This document shows, piece after piece, positions 1-9,586 of a stretch of 64,000 bases of DNA. The DNA is from Colwellia ponticola (GTDB taxonomy: Bacteria > Pseudomonadota > Gammaproteobacteria > Enterobacterales > Alteromonadaceae): positions 186,001 through 250,000 of the forward strand of contig NZ_SZVP01000003.1 in assembly GCF_005885605.1 (NCBI RefSeq), in the 5' to 3' direction. The notes beneath the pieces were generated by a model. The model was not told the DNA's origin. It saw only the letters and a program-made list of their open reading frames with translations, and did not search any database. Every line of letters begins with the position of its first letter. Position 1 is the first letter of the stretch. Both the position numbers and the translations under genes were made by a program.

Positions 1-348
1 TTGGCTAAAGCCTAAACGAATAGTATCGCCCGCTTTAACTAGAAAACTTTGCCACAAGGATTGTCCTTTACCGTTAATGGTTAGTGGCATAGGCGCGCCT
101 GTAACCGCAATGACGCAATCACGTTGTGCGGTTAATGCTAGGCCGCCTAAACTAATTTCTATGGTGCTGGTGTTAAGTGTATTACCACAGAGTTTATTAG
201 CCCAATAAAAAGCCAGCGCATCTGCTGGTCCGCCATTGGTAAGACCTAAGTTAAAGCTACCATAACGTCCTGCATCTTGAATTAAACTTAAAATGCCGGC
301 ATTAGTTACAACAAAACCTAACTCGTCACTGCTGGTTAATGTTTTCAT
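1..348 (-). CDS. pxpC: 5-oxoprolinase subunit C (biotin-dependent carboxyltransferase-like), partial
   Basis: This is the first 116 codons of a minus-strand gene that runs off the left edge of the window. It starts at the ATG at 346-348. The translation contains IQDAGRYGSFNLGLTNGGP, typical of the KipA/AHS2 family N-terminus (IQD.GR.G....G...GGP.D). In the family, PxpC works with PxpA and PxpB to hydrolyse 5-oxoproline to glutamate using ATP in the cytoplasm. It lies 35 bp downstream of pxpB on the same strand, so co-transcription is likely. Only the N-terminal third is visible, so completeness cannot be judged. Confidence 0.88.
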   Translation of the reverse strand, partial: MKTLTSSDELGFVVTNAGILSLIQDAGRYGSFNLGLTNGGPADALAFYWANKLCGNTLNTSTIEISLGGLALTAQRDCVIAVTGAPMPLTINGKGQSLWQSFLVKAGDTIRLGFSQ

Positions 349-383
349 TTAGTACTGACTTGTGCATTTATAATCACAGACAT

Positions 384-1172
384 CTACTCTTTACTGTTTG
401 TTTCGCCGCTAGCGGTAGTGGCATAGTTAAGTTGCCCCCCTAGCTCAAGATATTGTTGTTTATCAATAGCAACAAATTTAACGCTGTCGCCTACTTCAAC
501 AAGCATGGGAGACTGTGCTTGTGCAGTAAACATATCAACAGGAGATAAGCCAATAATATTCCACCCTCCAGGAGATTGAGCTGGATAAACCGCCGTTTGT
601 CTATCAGCGATAGCTACAGCGCCTTTAGGCACTTTTAAGCGTGGTGTTGTTAACCTAGGGGTAGCAATACGTTGATCAACTTCGCCTAAATAGGCAAACC
701 CTGGTGCAAAACCAACCGCATAAACACGGTACTCTTGTGCTTGGTGTAAACTAATGACTTGCTCAATACTCAGCCTTGCTTGCTTAGCTATACGCGCTAA
801 ATCAATACCTGATTCAGGTGAGTAATAAACAGGTATCTCAACTACACGACCTTTTTTGTGGCTATCACTACCGCATTGCGTTAATAACGTTGTAAGCTTA
901 TTACGTAGTTGATGGTGATCTATTTCAAGGAGGTTAAACATCACTAAAAGTGAAGCGTAGGAAGGAATAACATCAATGACTTCAGTCGCTAAGTGTTGTC
1001 TAATAAGCTGGACTGCATGATGCACTTTATTACTTATTGCTGGGCTGATCACAGCCACTTGCTTAGCTGTTGTGGACTCATTCGTACCAAAGTACAACAT
1101 CAAGGTATTTTGCCCAGCAAGCTCAATACGGATATCATCGGTTATGAATGTTGATTCTAGCGAGTCAAACAC
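384..1172 (-). CDS. pxpB: 5-oxoprolinase subunit B
   Basis: A 262-residue KipI/AHS1-family protein. Family signatures are visible at residues 154-163 (GFAPGFAYLG) and 199-208 (QSPGGWNIIG), followed by the usual PxpB C-terminus. PxpB is a subunit of the PxpABC 5-oxoprolinase, which recycles the spontaneously formed 5-oxoproline to glutamate. The start used is GTG at 1170-1172, preceded by a weak AGGT; no good ATG lies near it. The gene sits between pxpA (73 bp upstream) and pxpC (35 bp downstream) in one minus-strand operon. The older name, allophanate hydrolase subunit 1, is less fitting because pxpA is present. Confidence 0.92.
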   Translation of the reverse strand: MFDSLESTFITDDIRIELAGQNTLMLYFGTNESTTAKQVAVISPAISNKVHHAVQLIRQHLATEVIDVIPSYASLLVMFNLLEIDHHQLRNKLTTLLTQCGSDSHKKGRVVEIPVYYSPESGIDLARIAKQARLSIEQVISLHQAQEYRVYAVGFAPGFAYLGEVDQRIATPRLTTPRLKVPKGAVAIADRQTAVYPAQSPGGWNIIGLSPVDMFTAQAQSPMLVEVGDSVKFVAIDKQQYLELGGQLNYATTASGETNSKE

Positions 1173-1245
1173 GGTTGTAGCTACCTGTGAGCATTGTAAA
1201 ATACCTTACTAAACATATTACTAAAAACATACATAGCCAAAAACA

Positions 1246-1971
1246 TTAGCCTAATAGTGCTTTAATATCACTAATAGCCTGCACACCGGCACTATTATCA
1301 CCATGAACGCATAAACTATCTACCTGCAACGCCAGTATTTTCCCTGATAATGTGGTTACACTGCCTTGTTCTACTAACTGTTTCACTTGTGCAAGCATAG
1401 CGACTTTATTTAACATCGCGCCTGTTTTGCTGCGCGCTAATAACTTGCCTTCATCGTCATAACAGCGATCGGCAAATGCTTCACTGTAAAGCATAACCCC
1501 CACTTTCTTTGCTTGTGCTTTATAGTGATTTATTTCTGGTGTTGCTTGTATCATTAACGCCAGTTTTCTAGGGTATTGCGCCAGCGCAGTTAACACAGCG
1601 TTAAATACGTCAGGTTTACTCATCATATCATTGTAAAGCGCGCCGTGAGGTTTAACGTACTCAAGCGTTAGTCCCTGCGTATTTGCCATGCCATCTAACG
1701 CCGCCACTTGATAATGTATCAGTGCGATAATTTCTGCGGGAGAACACATCATTGAGCGACGCCCAAAGCCAACTAAATCAGGGTAACTAGGATGGGCACC
1801 AATACTTACTTGATATTTTTTAGCTAATGCCAAGGTATTTTGCATCACCAGAGGATCACCCGCATGAAAGCCACAAGCTATATTGGCTTGATCAATATGC
1901 GGCATTACCTCACTATCAAGCCCCATGGTCCAAGCACCAAAACTTTCACCTAAATCACAATTTAATTTCAT
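1246..1971 (-). CDS. pxpA: 5-oxoprolinase subunit A (LamB/YcsF family)
   Basis: A 241-residue protein of normal family length. It opens with MKLNCDLGESFG and carries NIACGFHAGDP (residues 30-40), GAHPSYPD (58-65) and CVHGDN (221-226), all signatures of the LamB/YcsF family. PxpA is the first gene of the pxpABC operon here, and its product acts with PxpB and PxpC to open the 5-oxoproline ring with ATP. The start is an ATG at 1969-1971 in an A/T-rich leader without a clear Shine-Dalgarno sequence. The divergent pldA begins 145 bp away, so both promoters lie in 1972-2116. Confidence 0.93.
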   Translation of the reverse strand: MKLNCDLGESFGAWTMGLDSEVMPHIDQANIACGFHAGDPLVMQNTLALAKKYQVSIGAHPSYPDLVGFGRRSMMCSPAEIIALIHYQVAALDGMANTQGLTLEYVKPHGALYNDMMSKPDVFNAVLTALAQYPRKLALMIQATPEINHYKAQAKKVGVMLYSEAFADRCYDDEGKLLARSKTGAMLNKVAMLAQVKQLVEQGSVTTLSGKILALQVDSLCVHGDNSAGVQAISDIKALLG

Positions 1972-2056
1972 TATTATTATTTCTCATCAATAGGATTACT
2001 GCATCATCCACTTAACTAACGGTTTATTGTAGCAATTGAACAGCGATTACTCTCTA

Positions 2057-2083
2057 TTGATTCAGTAAAAAAAAAGCTATACT
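2057..2083 (+). promoter_or_regulatory. Candidate sigma-70 promoter of pldA
   Basis: TTGATT at 2057-2062 and TATACT at 2078-2083 resemble -35 and -10 boxes. The 15-base spacing is short, and it includes an A-run. The -10 lies 33 bp before the pldA ATG. Inference only. Confidence 0.35.
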
Positions 2084-2116
2084 CTCTGCCTCTTATAGCA
2101 TTCAACCTATTGGTAA

Positions 2117-3184
2117 ATGATGAAGTCAATATTATCACAGGCAATTATTTTCATCTTGTTTTCGATTGCTAACATAACATACGCCAACTCAACTGACGTT
2201 AATAACGATAAAGTGTCCTCTAAACCTCAGACAGATTCTTTTGACAAGTGTTTATTTGCTGCCATTAAAAGTGCCGAAAAAACGGCAACCCTAGAAGCAA
2301 TAGAAACGCAATGTCAGCAACAAGTTGCCCGCAAGATTCTAAAAAATGACGATAATCGCTCTATTGAGTTAGGTGCTTTAGCTAATAGGATGATGAAAGA
2401 AAAAATAACGGGGGATAATCCTTATGTGTTAACGCCTCATAAAATGAATTACATGTTGCCGGTATCTATAGTTGATGCGATTAATCGTGATGCTTATCGA
2501 GAATTTACATCCTCAACTGATGATTTGAAAGATGTTGAGGCTAAATTTCAAATAAGCCTAAAAATCCCCTTACTAACGGGGGAGTTTCTTAACGAAGGAG
2601 ACCAAATTTTTTTCGGCTTTACCTTAGAGTCTTGGTGGCAAATTTACGCGAAAGAGTTGTCTAAACCTTTTAGAGAAACCAATTATCAACCAGAATTTTT
2701 CTATTTCACGCCAATTAATTACCATCCTTTTGGCGGTAATTCAGCGCTCATGGTCGGCTTAGAGCACCAATCAAACGGTCAATCACAATTACTGTCCAGA
2801 GGGTGGAATCGCGTCTATATTAATTACCTCTATGAAAAACGTAATCTTGCCCTTTCATTCCGCCCTTGGTATAGGATTCCCGAAGGTGAAAAGTCATCAC
2901 CAAGCAGTGGTCAAGGTGATGACAACCCAGATATTTTAGATTACATGGGACATTTTGAATTAGGACTTGTGTACAAGTACAGTAATAGCTTTGAGTTCTC
3001 TTTTAAAGGTCGTAATAATTTTGCCACTCACAATGGTTTTTTTGAACTCGGTGCGACTTTTCCACTCTGGGGTAAACTCAAAGGTTATGCACAATTAAGT
3101 AGTGGCTATGGTGAAAGCTTAATTGATTATAATATCAATCAACAACGTTTTGGTATTGGTATCGCTCTCACCAATTTACTGTAA
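2117..3184 (+). CDS. pldA: Outer-membrane phospholipase A
   Basis: A 355-residue protein with a signal peptide (about residues 1-23, ending near YANS) and a beta-rich C-terminal half. The active-site region GLEHQSNGQSQLLSRGWNR carries His217, Ser219 and Asn231. These match the spacing of the OMPLA catalytic His, Ser and Asn. The family hydrolyses phospholipids that reach the outer leaflet of the outer membrane. The mature protein has an N-terminal extension of roughly 90 residues before the barrel, with a Cys pair at 45 and 66, which makes it longer than the E. coli enzyme. It appears monocistronic and converges with the adenine deaminase gene 66 bp away. Two tandem ATGs begin the ORF and the second is an equally possible start. 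Confidence 0.9.
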   Translation: MMKSILSQAIIFILFSIANITYANSTDVNNDKVSSKPQTDSFDKCLFAAIKSAEKTATLEAIETQCQQQVARKILKNDDNRSIELGALANRMMKEKITGDNPYVLTPHKMNYMLPVSIVDAINRDAYREFTSSTDDLKDVEAKFQISLKIPLLTGEFLNEGDQIFFGFTLESWWQIYAKELSKPFRETNYQPEFFYFTPINYHPFGGNSALMVGLEHQSNGQSQLLSRGWNRVYINYLYEKRNLALSFRPWYRIPEGEKSSPSSGQGDDNPDILDYMGHFELGLVYKYSNSFEFSFKGRNNFATHNGFFELGATFPLWGKLKGYAQLSSGYGESLIDYNINQQRFGIGIALTNLL

Positions 3185-3250
3185 AACGCCAGTTATAAAG
3201 CTAGCCTTAGTTGCGGGCACACGGCTAACGCTGCACTCGTTTCTTGTTCG

Positions 3251-4255
3251 TTAGCTTTGTGCTAAATAGCTATGTGTTAAAGCCAGTAGTCGCTGTTTTT
3301 CTTGCGCTGATATAAAGCTCGCGTTAATGGCATTAATGGTAAATTGCGCTATTTCAGCTTTCTCCATCGGGTGAACATCGGCTACGGCATTAAAGTTATC
3401 TGTCATATAACCGCCAAAATAAGCGGGATCATCAGAGTTTATCGTTACACAAACGCCTTGGCGAAGTAACTTAACAATATTATGATCAGCCATGTGCTCA
3501 AATACTTTTAGTTTAGTATTCGATAACGGACAAACGGTCAGTGGTGTTCCTTGTGCTATTAGTTGTGCTAATAAGGCTTTGTCTTCTGTACAACGTACAC
3601 CATGATCGACACGATCAACCTGCAGCACTGTTAAAGCGTCGCTAATATTACTCGCAGGGCCTTCTTCTCCGGCATGAGCAACCGACTTAAAACCATGTTT
3701 TCTTGCCTGTTGAAAAACCCGTTCAAATTTTTCAACCGGATTACCTAACTCTGCTGAATCTAGACCTACCCCAATAATTTTATCTTGGTGAGCAAGGGCA
3801 TGATTGAGCATAACAAAGGCATCGTCTTCATCTAAATGGCGTAAAAAACACATAATCAATTGACTAGTAATACCTAACTCTTGTTTCCCTTGCACTAAAG
3901 CGCGGTAAATACCGTTAACGACAGTGTCAAAAGCAATACCTCTAGCAGTATGTGTTTGTGGATCAAAGAAAATTTCAGTATGTAAGACATTATCTGCCTT
4001 ACAGCGTAACAAGTACGCCCAGGTTAAATCATAGAAGTCTTGCTCATTAACGAGCACATTAGCGCCTTGATAATATATATCTAAGAAGGATTGTAAATTA
4101 TGAAAGTCATAGGCAGCGCTCACTTCTTCATAAGTGCGAAAAGGAATATCAATATTATTTCTTTTCGCTAGCGCAAACATTAGCTCAGGCTCTAATGTTC
4201 CTTCAATATGCAGGTGTAATTCAACTTTAGGTAATAACGCAATAAAATCTTTCAT
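3251..4255 (-). CDS. Adenine deaminase (adenosine deaminase family)
   Basis: A 334-residue metal-dependent deaminase. Zinc-site motifs are visible: HLH at residues 14-16, HAGEE at 194-198 and SDDPAYF at 274-280. The start KVELHLHIEGTLEPELMFAL and the block LHTEIFFDPQTHTARG resemble the bacterial and fungal adenine deaminase subgroup of the ADD family more than true adenosine deaminase. The expected reaction is adenine to hypoxanthine plus ammonia in purine salvage. The subgroup call rests on recalled motif similarity; adenosine deaminase is the alternative. The gene stands alone, convergent with pldA. Confidence 0.85.
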   Translation of the reverse strand: MKDFIALLPKVELHLHIEGTLEPELMFALAKRNNIDIPFRTYEEVSAAYDFHNLQSFLDIYYQGANVLVNEQDFYDLTWAYLLRCKADNVLHTEIFFDPQTHTARGIAFDTVVNGIYRALVQGKQELGITSQLIMCFLRHLDEDDAFVMLNHALAHQDKIIGVGLDSAELGNPVEKFERVFQQARKHGFKSVAHAGEEGPASNISDALTVLQVDRVDHGVRCTEDKALLAQLIAQGTPLTVCPLSNTKLKVFEHMADHNIVKLLRQGVCVTINSDDPAYFGGYMTDNFNAVADVHPMEKAEIAQFTINAINASFISAQEKQRLLALTHSYLAQS

Positions 4256-4389
4256 AATAACCCCTTTATAATGACTTTCTTGGCTGGTTTAGCTATCAAT
4301 GAATGATAACGTAATCAAATTAATATAGGAAAAGTAGAAAGTAATATCACTTAATAAACAGATAAATAGTATTACTTTAGGGAATATTA

Positions 4390-4412
4390 TTAAAACGCGG
4401 TTAGCCGCTTAA
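4390..4412 (-). terminator. Possible weak terminator after the SEC-C gene
   Basis: On the minus strand just after the SEC-C gene there is a short GCGG/CCGC stem with a four-base loop, followed by GTTTTAAT. The stem is only four pairs, so this is weak. Confidence 0.3.
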
Positions 4413-4426
4413 GCTAAACTCAACGC

Positions 4427-4759
4427 TTAACCACAACATTTTTTATATTTTTTACCACTATTACATGAGCAAGGATCGTTACGCTTAGGTGTACTATCAA
4501 AGCGAGTAGTCTCTACCTTGTTAAGTATGGCACTCAGTTCATTAATGTTTTCCTCAACAGTACTATCAACAGTAATATCAGCAAACAAGTCATTCTCGGC
4601 CACTAATGCCGCTACTTCGGTTTTTCTTTCATCACTGGTAACGATTAGGGTTAACGGGTACTTTTTGGTACCGAGTTTAGCACTACGCTTTGTGTTATAA
4701 CCTGTTGTTACATGGTTCTCTCTGGTATGAATACGCCCTTTGTAATACAGATCGTGCAT
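4427..4759 (-). CDS. SEC-C motif protein, PBPRA1643-like
   Basis: A 110-residue protein ending in KRNDPCSCNSGKKYKKCCG, a canonical SEC-C zinc-binding motif like that at the C-terminus of SecA. The N-terminus (MHDLYYKGRIHTRENHV) and the overall plan resemble a small SEC-C family I recall as PBPRA1643-like. Its function is unknown. I chose the ATG at 4757-4759 rather than the upstream in-frame GTG at 4769-4771, because GGAG lies about six bases before this ATG. The middle (residues 30-85) has alternating charged and hydrophobic stretches consistent with a small alpha/beta fold. It is probably monocistronic. Confidence 0.78.
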   Translation of the reverse strand: MHDLYYKGRIHTRENHVTTGYNTKRSAKLGTKKYPLTLIVTSDERKTEVAALVAENDLFADITVDSTVEENINELSAILNKVETTRFDSTPKRNDPCSCNSGKKYKKCCG

Positions 4760-4898
4760 AATAAACTCCACTAATTAACTATTGATTTTAAGCGCGCGAT
4801 TATAACGTAAAATGCTCAATAGTCGACGCTTGAATGCCAACTTATTGAGTTTTATTATCTTAACAACTGACTTTCGTCCAAAAATATTACTTAAGCCG

Positions 4899-5504
4899 TT
4901 AATACTTTATTTTTTGTAAAGTAAATGCGCCGCGAATATCACCCGCAGCAAACCCTGTTGCTGTATCGTTAGGGTACAATTCATTTATTTTAGTGCTGAC
5001 ATCATCAGCTAACGTACTACCATGACACGCTAGGCATAAACCGGCGGTAGGTATTGGCTTCATATAGCGGTATAGGGTTTTACCATTTGCTTGTACCGTC
5101 TCAGCATACTCCATGGTTTTTAAACTTTCACCTGCTGCTTTACGTTGTTCAAATTGCTGTAAAACAGCCAATTCGAAGGCATCGGGTGCATTATTTTCGT
5201 TACGCACTTTCAATGACGTTCGCGCGATATCCCATGTTGATGAAGCTGAGTTTTTATCAGCAATAGGACCCGCTTGCACATGACAAACCTCAAGTGCTTT
5301 TATTGGCCCTGCTGTTCCCATTGTTGTTTTTAATACCGACTTTAAATCACTGCCAAAGATTTTTACTAGTTCACGAGCTTGAGCGATTTCTTCACTGGGT
5401 ATTTTTTCTTGTGCGCTAGCAAGTACAGGTAACATAGTGAAACTACTGGCTAATAGTACATGGGTAGCTATGCGTTTTATGTTCTTATTCATGGTGTTTT
5501 TCAT
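4899..5504 (-). CDS. Periplasmic monohaem c-type cytochrome, DUF3365 (Tll0287-like)
   Basis: About 201 residues with a cleavable signal peptide ending near ASAQ. There is a single c-type haem motif, CLACH, at residues 158-162 (numbered from the first ATG), followed by a short C-terminal tail. The layout matches the DUF3365/Tll0287-like haem domain, which is found alone and as a sensor module. A Cys-His pair (EVCHVQAG, residues 74-81) occurs upstream. I took the second of two tandem ATGs because GGAG then has a six-base spacer. The gene begins 79 bp after cydC on the same strand, so it may be the last gene of the cyd unit. Electron transfer or gas sensing are both possible; neither is shown. 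Confidence 0.8.
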   Translation of the reverse strand: MKNTMNKNIKRIATHVLLASSFTMLPVLASAQEKIPSEEIAQARELVKIFGSDLKSVLKTTMGTAGPIKALEVCHVQAGPIADKNSASSTWDIARTSLKVRNENNAPDAFELAVLQQFEQRKAAGESLKTMEYAETVQANGKTLYRYMKPIPTAGLCLACHGSTLADDVSTKINELYPNDTATGFAAGDIRGAFTLQKIKY

Positions 5505-5583
5505 CATGCTCTCCGTGGGTATCGTTTTATGTTATGTCTTTTTTACGTTTTTTTTAAAGTGACATCAACACCTTTAACCTTAG

Positions 5584-7362
5584 TTAAAAGTAGTTAAGCA
5601 GATTTTGATAATAACGCTTATCACTAACTTCGCCACTTACGAGTTGCTGATGACTTCCTTGAGCAACTACCCTGCCATTTTCCATCACCACTATTTTATC
5701 CATTTGCTCTAACATTAAGGGTTTATGGGTTATCACCAGCAAGGTTTGTTGGTGCAGTTTTACGTACGCTAATATATTGCTCATGATCGCTTCTTCATTA
5801 AGGCGATCTAAGCCTTTGGTCGGCTCATCTAAAATAAGTACTTTAGCTGGGCGAAGCAATAGCTGAGCTATTTGTAAACGCTGTGCTTGACCACCTGACA
5901 GACCAGTACCTGTTGCCCCTAACCAGGTATCTAAACCTGTGGGTAAACTATCAATAAAGCTGCTTAAGTTCACTAATTGGCATACCTCTCGCATTTCTTG
6001 CTCGGTTGCATCAGATTTCGCTAAGCGCAAGTTATCCGCAATACTAGCGTCGAATAAATACCCCTGCTGGCTCATTAAAGCAATATGCTCTCGTAAAGAG
6101 CCTTGCTTAAGCAAACTTAACTCTGTGCCAGCAATAGTTATCCTACCCTTAGCTAGCTCACTTGTTGAGTCGCTTGCTAAAGACGTCAACGCTAAGCCCG
6201 TTGGCCAAAAGCCCATCAGTAAATTAATTAACGTTGATTTACCGGCGCCACTTGCGCCAATAATCGCCACCTTTTCACCCGTTTTTATTGATAAATTAAT
6301 ATCAAACAAGGTTGCTATTTTTTGCTCTGGATAACTAAAGGTAAAGTTTTCAAAGTGAATATCTCCGTGTTTAACCACTTCAGTACCTATATCAACAGGC
6401 TTGTCTTTGTCGATAATAGCGAATAATCGCGTAGCACTTGCCATGCTTTGTGGCAACAACTGCATAGCCAACGGCATGCTGCTAACAGTTTCAAAACTCA
6501 CTAAGACCAGTAAAATAACCGCCACTAACGATTTAATGTCAACGTCGCCGGTTGCTAACTGCGGTATTAAGATAAATAAGCACGCTAACGCAGATAAATT
6601 AATCAATAAAAAAGTGAGTGCGGTTAGTGCAGCATTAATCTTTACTAACCGATAGCGCACCTCAAAATATTGCTTGGTAATACTGGCGATAGTGCGCTGA
6701 TATTGAATGCCAACTTGATATACTAACAGCGTTTTAATCGCGCCAATACCATTAACTAATGCTTCTGTAAGGTGACTTTCTAACTGTGTTTTTTGCTGTG
6801 AAAGCTTTATAGACGCTACATAGCTAATCAATGGGAAAATAACGGCTACCACCAACAAGGCACTCAGCATTAGCCACGCAATAACCGGTGAGAACTGTGC
6901 TAAGGCATAACAGACAATAGGCACTGAAATTAACGCCACCATCATAGGTAATAATACCCGTAGATAAAAGTTATCTAAATTATCTATATCTTGCTGTAAT
7001 CGCGCTAATAAATCACCTGAACGTAGATCAACGCGATAATAAGGCAGCAATGGCTCAAGTTGTTGATAAAAATAGTGACGTAAATGTGCTAAGGCATTAA
7101 AGGTTGCTCTGTGGGTTAGCATACGCTCTGCATAACGACCCGCGGTGCGCACTATCGCTAAAAATCGGATAATGGCAGCTGGCGTGAAGTAATTAACCGT
7201 CATACCGGTCGTGCCAGCAAGCGCCATCAAGGTAATAAACCAACCCGAAACAGCCAGTAAACTGATGTTAGCTAACACGGTAATAACCGACAATAACCCA
7301 CCAAGTAACATCAAAGGTAATTGAGGTTTAAGTAAACTAACTAAGCGAATAAATATCTTCAT
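5584..7362 (-). CDS. cydC: Cysteine/glutathione ABC exporter subunit CydC
   Basis: About 592 residues: an N-terminal six-helix transmembrane domain followed by an ABC ATPase with Walker A (GASGAGKST), the LSGGQAQR signature and Walker B (VLILDEPTKGLD). CydC pairs with CydD to export cysteine and glutathione to the periplasm, which is needed to assemble cytochrome bd and periplasmic c-type haem proteins. The ORF is open further upstream, but the ATG at 7360-7362 has AAGGA about eight bases before it and lies just after the cydD stop, so I use it. Between Walker A and the signature is a low-conservation insert (LALTSLASDSTSELAKGR). The cydD partner lies directly upstream. Confidence 0.92.
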   Translation of the reverse strand: MKIFIRLVSLLKPQLPLMLLGGLLSVITVLANISLLAVSGWFITLMALAGTTGMTVNYFTPAAIIRFLAIVRTAGRYAERMLTHRATFNALAHLRHYFYQQLEPLLPYYRVDLRSGDLLARLQQDIDNLDNFYLRVLLPMMVALISVPIVCYALAQFSPVIAWLMLSALLVVAVIFPLISYVASIKLSQQKTQLESHLTEALVNGIGAIKTLLVYQVGIQYQRTIASITKQYFEVRYRLVKINAALTALTFLLINLSALACLFILIPQLATGDVDIKSLVAVILLVLVSFETVSSMPLAMQLLPQSMASATRLFAIIDKDKPVDIGTEVVKHGDIHFENFTFSYPEQKIATLFDINLSIKTGEKVAIIGASGAGKSTLINLLMGFWPTGLALTSLASDSTSELAKGRITIAGTELSLLKQGSLREHIALMSQQGYLFDASIADNLRLAKSDATEQEMREVCQLVNLSSFIDSLPTGLDTWLGATGTGLSGGQAQRLQIAQLLLRPAKVLILDEPTKGLDRLNEEAIMSNILAYVKLHQQTLLVITHKPLMLEQMDKIVVMENGRVVAQGSHQQLVSGEVSDKRYYQNLLNYF

Positions 7363-7372
7363 AATAGCTTCC

Positions 7373-9178
7373 TTATGCCCGTAATTGCTGCGCGTAATAG
7401 CCATTATGGCTTAACAGCGTTTGATGTGTCCCTGATTCAATTATTTTACCTTGCGCCAGTACGATAATATTTTTAGCCTTGATAACCGTAGGTAAACGAT
7501 GAGCAATAACAATCACAATATGTTTTTTAGCGTAGTCACTTATTGACTGGGTAATAATTTGCTCGGTGTGTTGATCAAGGTGACTGGTTGGTTCATCAAG
7601 AATGAGGACAGCAGGCTCATGATAAAAAACTCTCGCCAACGCTAAACGTTGTGCTTGACCACCTGAAAGCCCTGCACCTGCTTCGCCAATGTGACTGTTA
7701 ATACCTTGAGCGAGTGTTTGCACAAAACTAGCTAAACCTGCTTTTTCAAGCGCGGCAAGCACTAACGCCTGATCAAAATCATCTGACATAGCAACATTAA
7801 AGGCTAACGAACCATAAAAGACTTGTGCTTGCTGGGCAATCCATCCGCAATGTTGCAACCAATTATCACGGTTGTCAGCCGTTAACGGTTTATTATTGAT
7901 AGTTACTTGGCCAGCGTTTGACTGAACAAAGCCTAATATGGTGTCTATTAAGGTAGATTTTCCTGAGCCACTTTCACCAATAACAGCATATAAACCGTGA
8001 GCAGAAAAATCGACAGTGATATCGGTTAAGGCATTTTCCCGTTCAGGGTAAGCAAACGTGACTTGCGTAAGGTTAATAGTAAAAGGTGCGGTAAAACTTT
8101 CATCATAAGCATAATTTACTTGAGGCTTATTTAATATATCCACCAAGTCTTCTGCGGCAGAAACACCGGCCATTTTGGCATGATACTGAGTACCAAGTTG
8201 CCTAAACGGCAAATAAAATTCAGGCGCGAGTAATAATACCCATAAGGCAAAAACGTAATCAACATCGCCGTAATACAAACGAAAACCGAGCACAACAGCC
8301 ACTAAAGCGATTGATATTGAGGCTAAAAACTCTAAAACAAAAGATGACAGAAAAGCAACCTTTAAAATACCCATGGTTTCATCACCATAGTCATCACTAA
8401 TTTTTTTTACCGCTGCAATTTCTCTACGCGAAGCATTAAATATTTTAAGTTGCGTTAATCCCTGAATAATATCAAGAAAATGACTACTCATTCGCTGTAA
8501 CTTAGCCCAATGCTCTTCATTTAAGCGCTGCGCTTTATGACCAATAAGTATCATAAAAAATGGCACCATAGGCGCGGTCAATAATAAAATTAAGCCTGAT
8601 TGCCAATCAATAGGAAATACTGCAACAAGTATCGCTGAAGGGATCACCGCACAGTAAGCAATAACCGGTAGATAGCCCGCAAAGTAATCCTCTAAAGAAT
8701 CAATTCCTTGATGTAATAACCGACTAAGTTGTGCGCTGCCTTTCGTTTGTGTGTAAGCAGGGCCAAATTGAAATAAACGATGAAGTAAGCGTGCGCGAAT
8801 ATTAGCTTTAATGTTCATCGCACCACGACGGCTATAACATTCGCTAAAATAACCTAATGCTGCACGACAAAAAATAATAATGACTAAGGCGGTACTGATG
8901 ACGGTGATGTCGGTAGAAAATAAGCCTTGCGTAATGACGCCATCACTTTTTGCAGTAAGGTCTGCGCTAGGGAAAATAACTAAATCAATAAGGTAAGCAA
9001 GTATCGCTGTTTGGAAGATCATTAATAAGCCATTGATTGCTCCTAGCGCAATCGCACGACTTAACTTACCATAAGCAAATTTTTTTTGAGATTTAAGCCA
9101 GCTATTAATTCGCTTTTTTTGCTGCTTAGTGTGTTGCTCAGTTTGCTCGGTCACTTTATCGCTCATTTGCTTACTCAT
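7373..9178 (-). CDS. cydD: Cysteine/glutathione ABC exporter subunit CydD
   Basis: A 601-residue half-transporter. A hydrophilic Lys/Gln-rich N-terminus (about residues 1-35) precedes the transmembrane domain. The C-terminal ABC domain has Walker A GESGSGKST, signature LSGGQAQR and Walker B VLILDEPTSHLD. It forms the CydDC heterodimer in the inner membrane. It begins 176 bp after the cydX stop on the same strand and is followed within 10 bp by cydC. The gap before it could hold a separate promoter, but position and strand place it in the cyd unit. Confidence 0.92.
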   Translation of the reverse strand: MSKQMSDKVTEQTEQHTKQQKKRINSWLKSQKKFAYGKLSRAIALGAINGLLMIFQTAILAYLIDLVIFPSADLTAKSDGVITQGLFSTDITVISTALVIIIFCRAALGYFSECYSRRGAMNIKANIRARLLHRLFQFGPAYTQTKGSAQLSRLLHQGIDSLEDYFAGYLPVIAYCAVIPSAILVAVFPIDWQSGLILLLTAPMVPFFMILIGHKAQRLNEEHWAKLQRMSSHFLDIIQGLTQLKIFNASRREIAAVKKISDDYGDETMGILKVAFLSSFVLEFLASISIALVAVVLGFRLYYGDVDYVFALWVLLLAPEFYLPFRQLGTQYHAKMAGVSAAEDLVDILNKPQVNYAYDESFTAPFTINLTQVTFAYPERENALTDITVDFSAHGLYAVIGESGSGKSTLIDTILGFVQSNAGQVTINNKPLTADNRDNWLQHCGWIAQQAQVFYGSLAFNVAMSDDFDQALVLAALEKAGLASFVQTLAQGINSHIGEAGAGLSGGQAQRLALARVFYHEPAVLILDEPTSHLDQHTEQIITQSISDYAKKHIVIVIAHRLPTVIKAKNIIVLAQGKIIESGTHQTLLSHNGYYAQQLRA

Positions 9179-9354
9179 TCTCTTAGCCGTGGTATCAGCG
9201 ATTTACTTAGCCAGTGTGACTCGCTTAATATTCGCATTTACTCTTCACGTTTAATCGTCGTCATTTTAATGTCGCTTTATGATTTAACGGCTCACTGAAC
9301 TTGTTGTTTAAGAAGCCGTTAAGTGGCGTTTACATTGCCGATATACTTACCTTA

Positions 9355-9486
9355 TCAAGGCTTTTCATCGCTATCTTGATCTTTGGCCGTATTATCGACA
9401 TGCTGCTCCATTTCGTACCACATGACATTAATGATGCCCAGAGACACCGCCAGTAATACGCCTAAAATCCAACTAAAATACCACAT
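9355..9486 (-). CDS. cydX: Cytochrome bd-I oxidase small subunit CydX
   Basis: A 43-residue protein found by translating the interval downstream of cydB. It begins MWYFSWILGVLLAVSLGI, which matches the CydX/YbgT N-terminus (E. coli MWYFAWILGTLLA) almost residue for residue. The rest is an acidic soluble tail (MEQHVDNTAKDQDSDEKP). CydX is a one-helix subunit needed for a stable, active bd oxidase. It lies 100 bp downstream of cydB and upstream of cydD, the usual cydABX order. The start is the ATG at 9484-9486, with AGGAAA a few bases before it. Confidence 0.93.
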   Translation of the reverse strand: MWYFSWILGVLLAVSLGIINVMWYEMEQHVDNTAKDQDSDEKP

Positions 9487-9586
9487 AATTTTTCCTCTTT
9501 TTCACTGTTCTTGCTTGTGCTTAGCTGTGCTGAGCACTACTCAATAAAAACAGCACAGCTTTAGTGTAAATAAGCGCTATACCAAC

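Noticed and set aside
3185-3250. A terminator between pldA and the adenine deaminase gene
   Set aside because: I saw no stem with a following U-run in this 66-bp gap.
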